Source: Heloderma charlesbogerti (Eukaryota > Chordata > Lepidosauria > Squamata > Helodermatidae). Taken from it: a stretch of DNA of 64,000 nucleotides. Location: NCBI GenBank assembly GCA_026122225.1, contig JANEZZ010001956.1, positions 1,986,501-2,050,500 of the forward strand, given 5' to 3'. Of this stretch, positions 63,614 to 64,000 are shown piece after piece. Position 1 is the first letter of the stretch; each line of letters starts with the position of its first letter. The translations under genes and the position numbers were made by a program. A model generated the notes under the pieces. That model made no database searches, was not told the DNA's origin, and worked only from the letters and a program-made list of their open reading frames with translations.

Positions 63614-64000
63614 CTGGAATAGGGAGGGACAGGAGAAATGGAATGCATCATGAGTTTGTGGAAGATGGAAATGTTGCGCAGTTCTGCCCTTGGTCAAAGG
63701 AGGTTGATCAAGTCAAGGCCAATGTTAAAACAGTTCAGGATGAGAACTCTGGGATTCCAAAGAGGGAAATCAAAGACGCCGACGTTAATCACTTGAGTCT
63801 GTTCTCTTGTATCTGTTCTGGGCCATACATCTGACATTTTAGCTCCTTTCAGCCAGCGGCCCTGGGACCTGCCAAAACTGCTCCTCCAGAGAGAGTTTGC
63901 TTTTGAAAATTCCCCATGACTTTACCAAAAGCCAAACACCAGACCCTGTGGTTTAAGAGGTCAGCTCCTTTTCCTACGTGCATCACCCCCTGCTAGTGAA
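63614..64000 (-). other. HOMER2: HOMER2 intron 1 (3-prime end)
   Basis: This is intron sequence upstream of exon 2, with a pyrimidine-rich stretch just before the acceptor. Exon 1 with the start codon is not in the window. No repeat was recognised. Confidence 0.8.

Larger units (their letters stand above)
22315..63456 (-). other. HOMER2: HOMER2 intron 2 (about 41 kb)
   Basis: This intron makes up most of the window and is packed with transposons, listed separately. Stretches where I recognise nothing beyond simple repeats are 22,320-22,810, 24,200-25,360, 26,030-26,690, 26,820-27,290, 28,770-28,930, 29,410-29,790, 32,880-33,460, 34,700-35,320, 36,120-37,380, 39,650-40,280, 40,830-41,715, 41,930-42,870, 43,350-43,795, 43,945-44,705, 49,700-50,295, 50,730-51,520, 58,690-59,030, 59,820-60,370, 61,570-62,080 and 62,480-63,280. 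Confidence 0.85.

Overview
This window is vertebrate nuclear DNA, most likely from a squamate reptile (lizard or snake lineage). Two things support this. The single host gene is a vertebrate HOMER2 ortholog with ordinary GT-AG introns. The repeats include long BovB (RTE) LINEs and a tRNA-derived SINE that carries the BovB 3-prime end, a pairing typical of squamates. I see no bacterial-type genes, rRNA, tRNA genes or CRISPR arrays. The species is not determinable by eye.

The whole window lies inside HOMER2, transcribed on the minus strand. Five consecutive coding exons are visible: exon 2 (63,457-63,613) and exon 3 (22,183-22,314) for the EVH1 domain, exon 4 (10,383-10,475) and exon 5 (9,270-9,409) for the linker, and exon 6 (4,451-4,607) for the start of the coiled coil. 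The start codon (exon 1) lies beyond the right edge and the rest of the coiled coil beyond the left edge. Exon phases fit together without a break, so the gene looks functional. Intron 2 is about 41 kb and holds most of the repeats.

Layout from left to right: intron 6 remainder (1-4,450) with a 26-bp minisatellite inside an inverted-repeat element, a Harbinger-like MITE and a hAT MITE; intron 5 with a LINE 3-prime end; intron 3 (10.5-22.2 kb) with a full-length BovB whose 1,047-codon ORF is open, followed by a truncated L2-type LINE; intron 2 (22.3-63.5 kb) with a Sauria-type SINE, two solo LTRs with 5-bp target duplications, a 125-bp-arm foldback inside an L1 fragment inside a hAT element, an L2 piece splitting a SINE, two more BovB copies, and a three-level nest in which a Tc1 transposon is split by an L2-type LINE, which is itself split by a hAT element. 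Small hAT and Harbinger-like MITEs are scattered throughout.

No new host gene system is apparent. The most interesting results are the intact BovB copy with a matching target duplication, the datable nests, the foldback, and loss of the AG that would be the downstream acceptor in HOMER2 exon 5, so this species probably makes only the longer linker isoform. Coordinates of repeats without target duplications are approximate.
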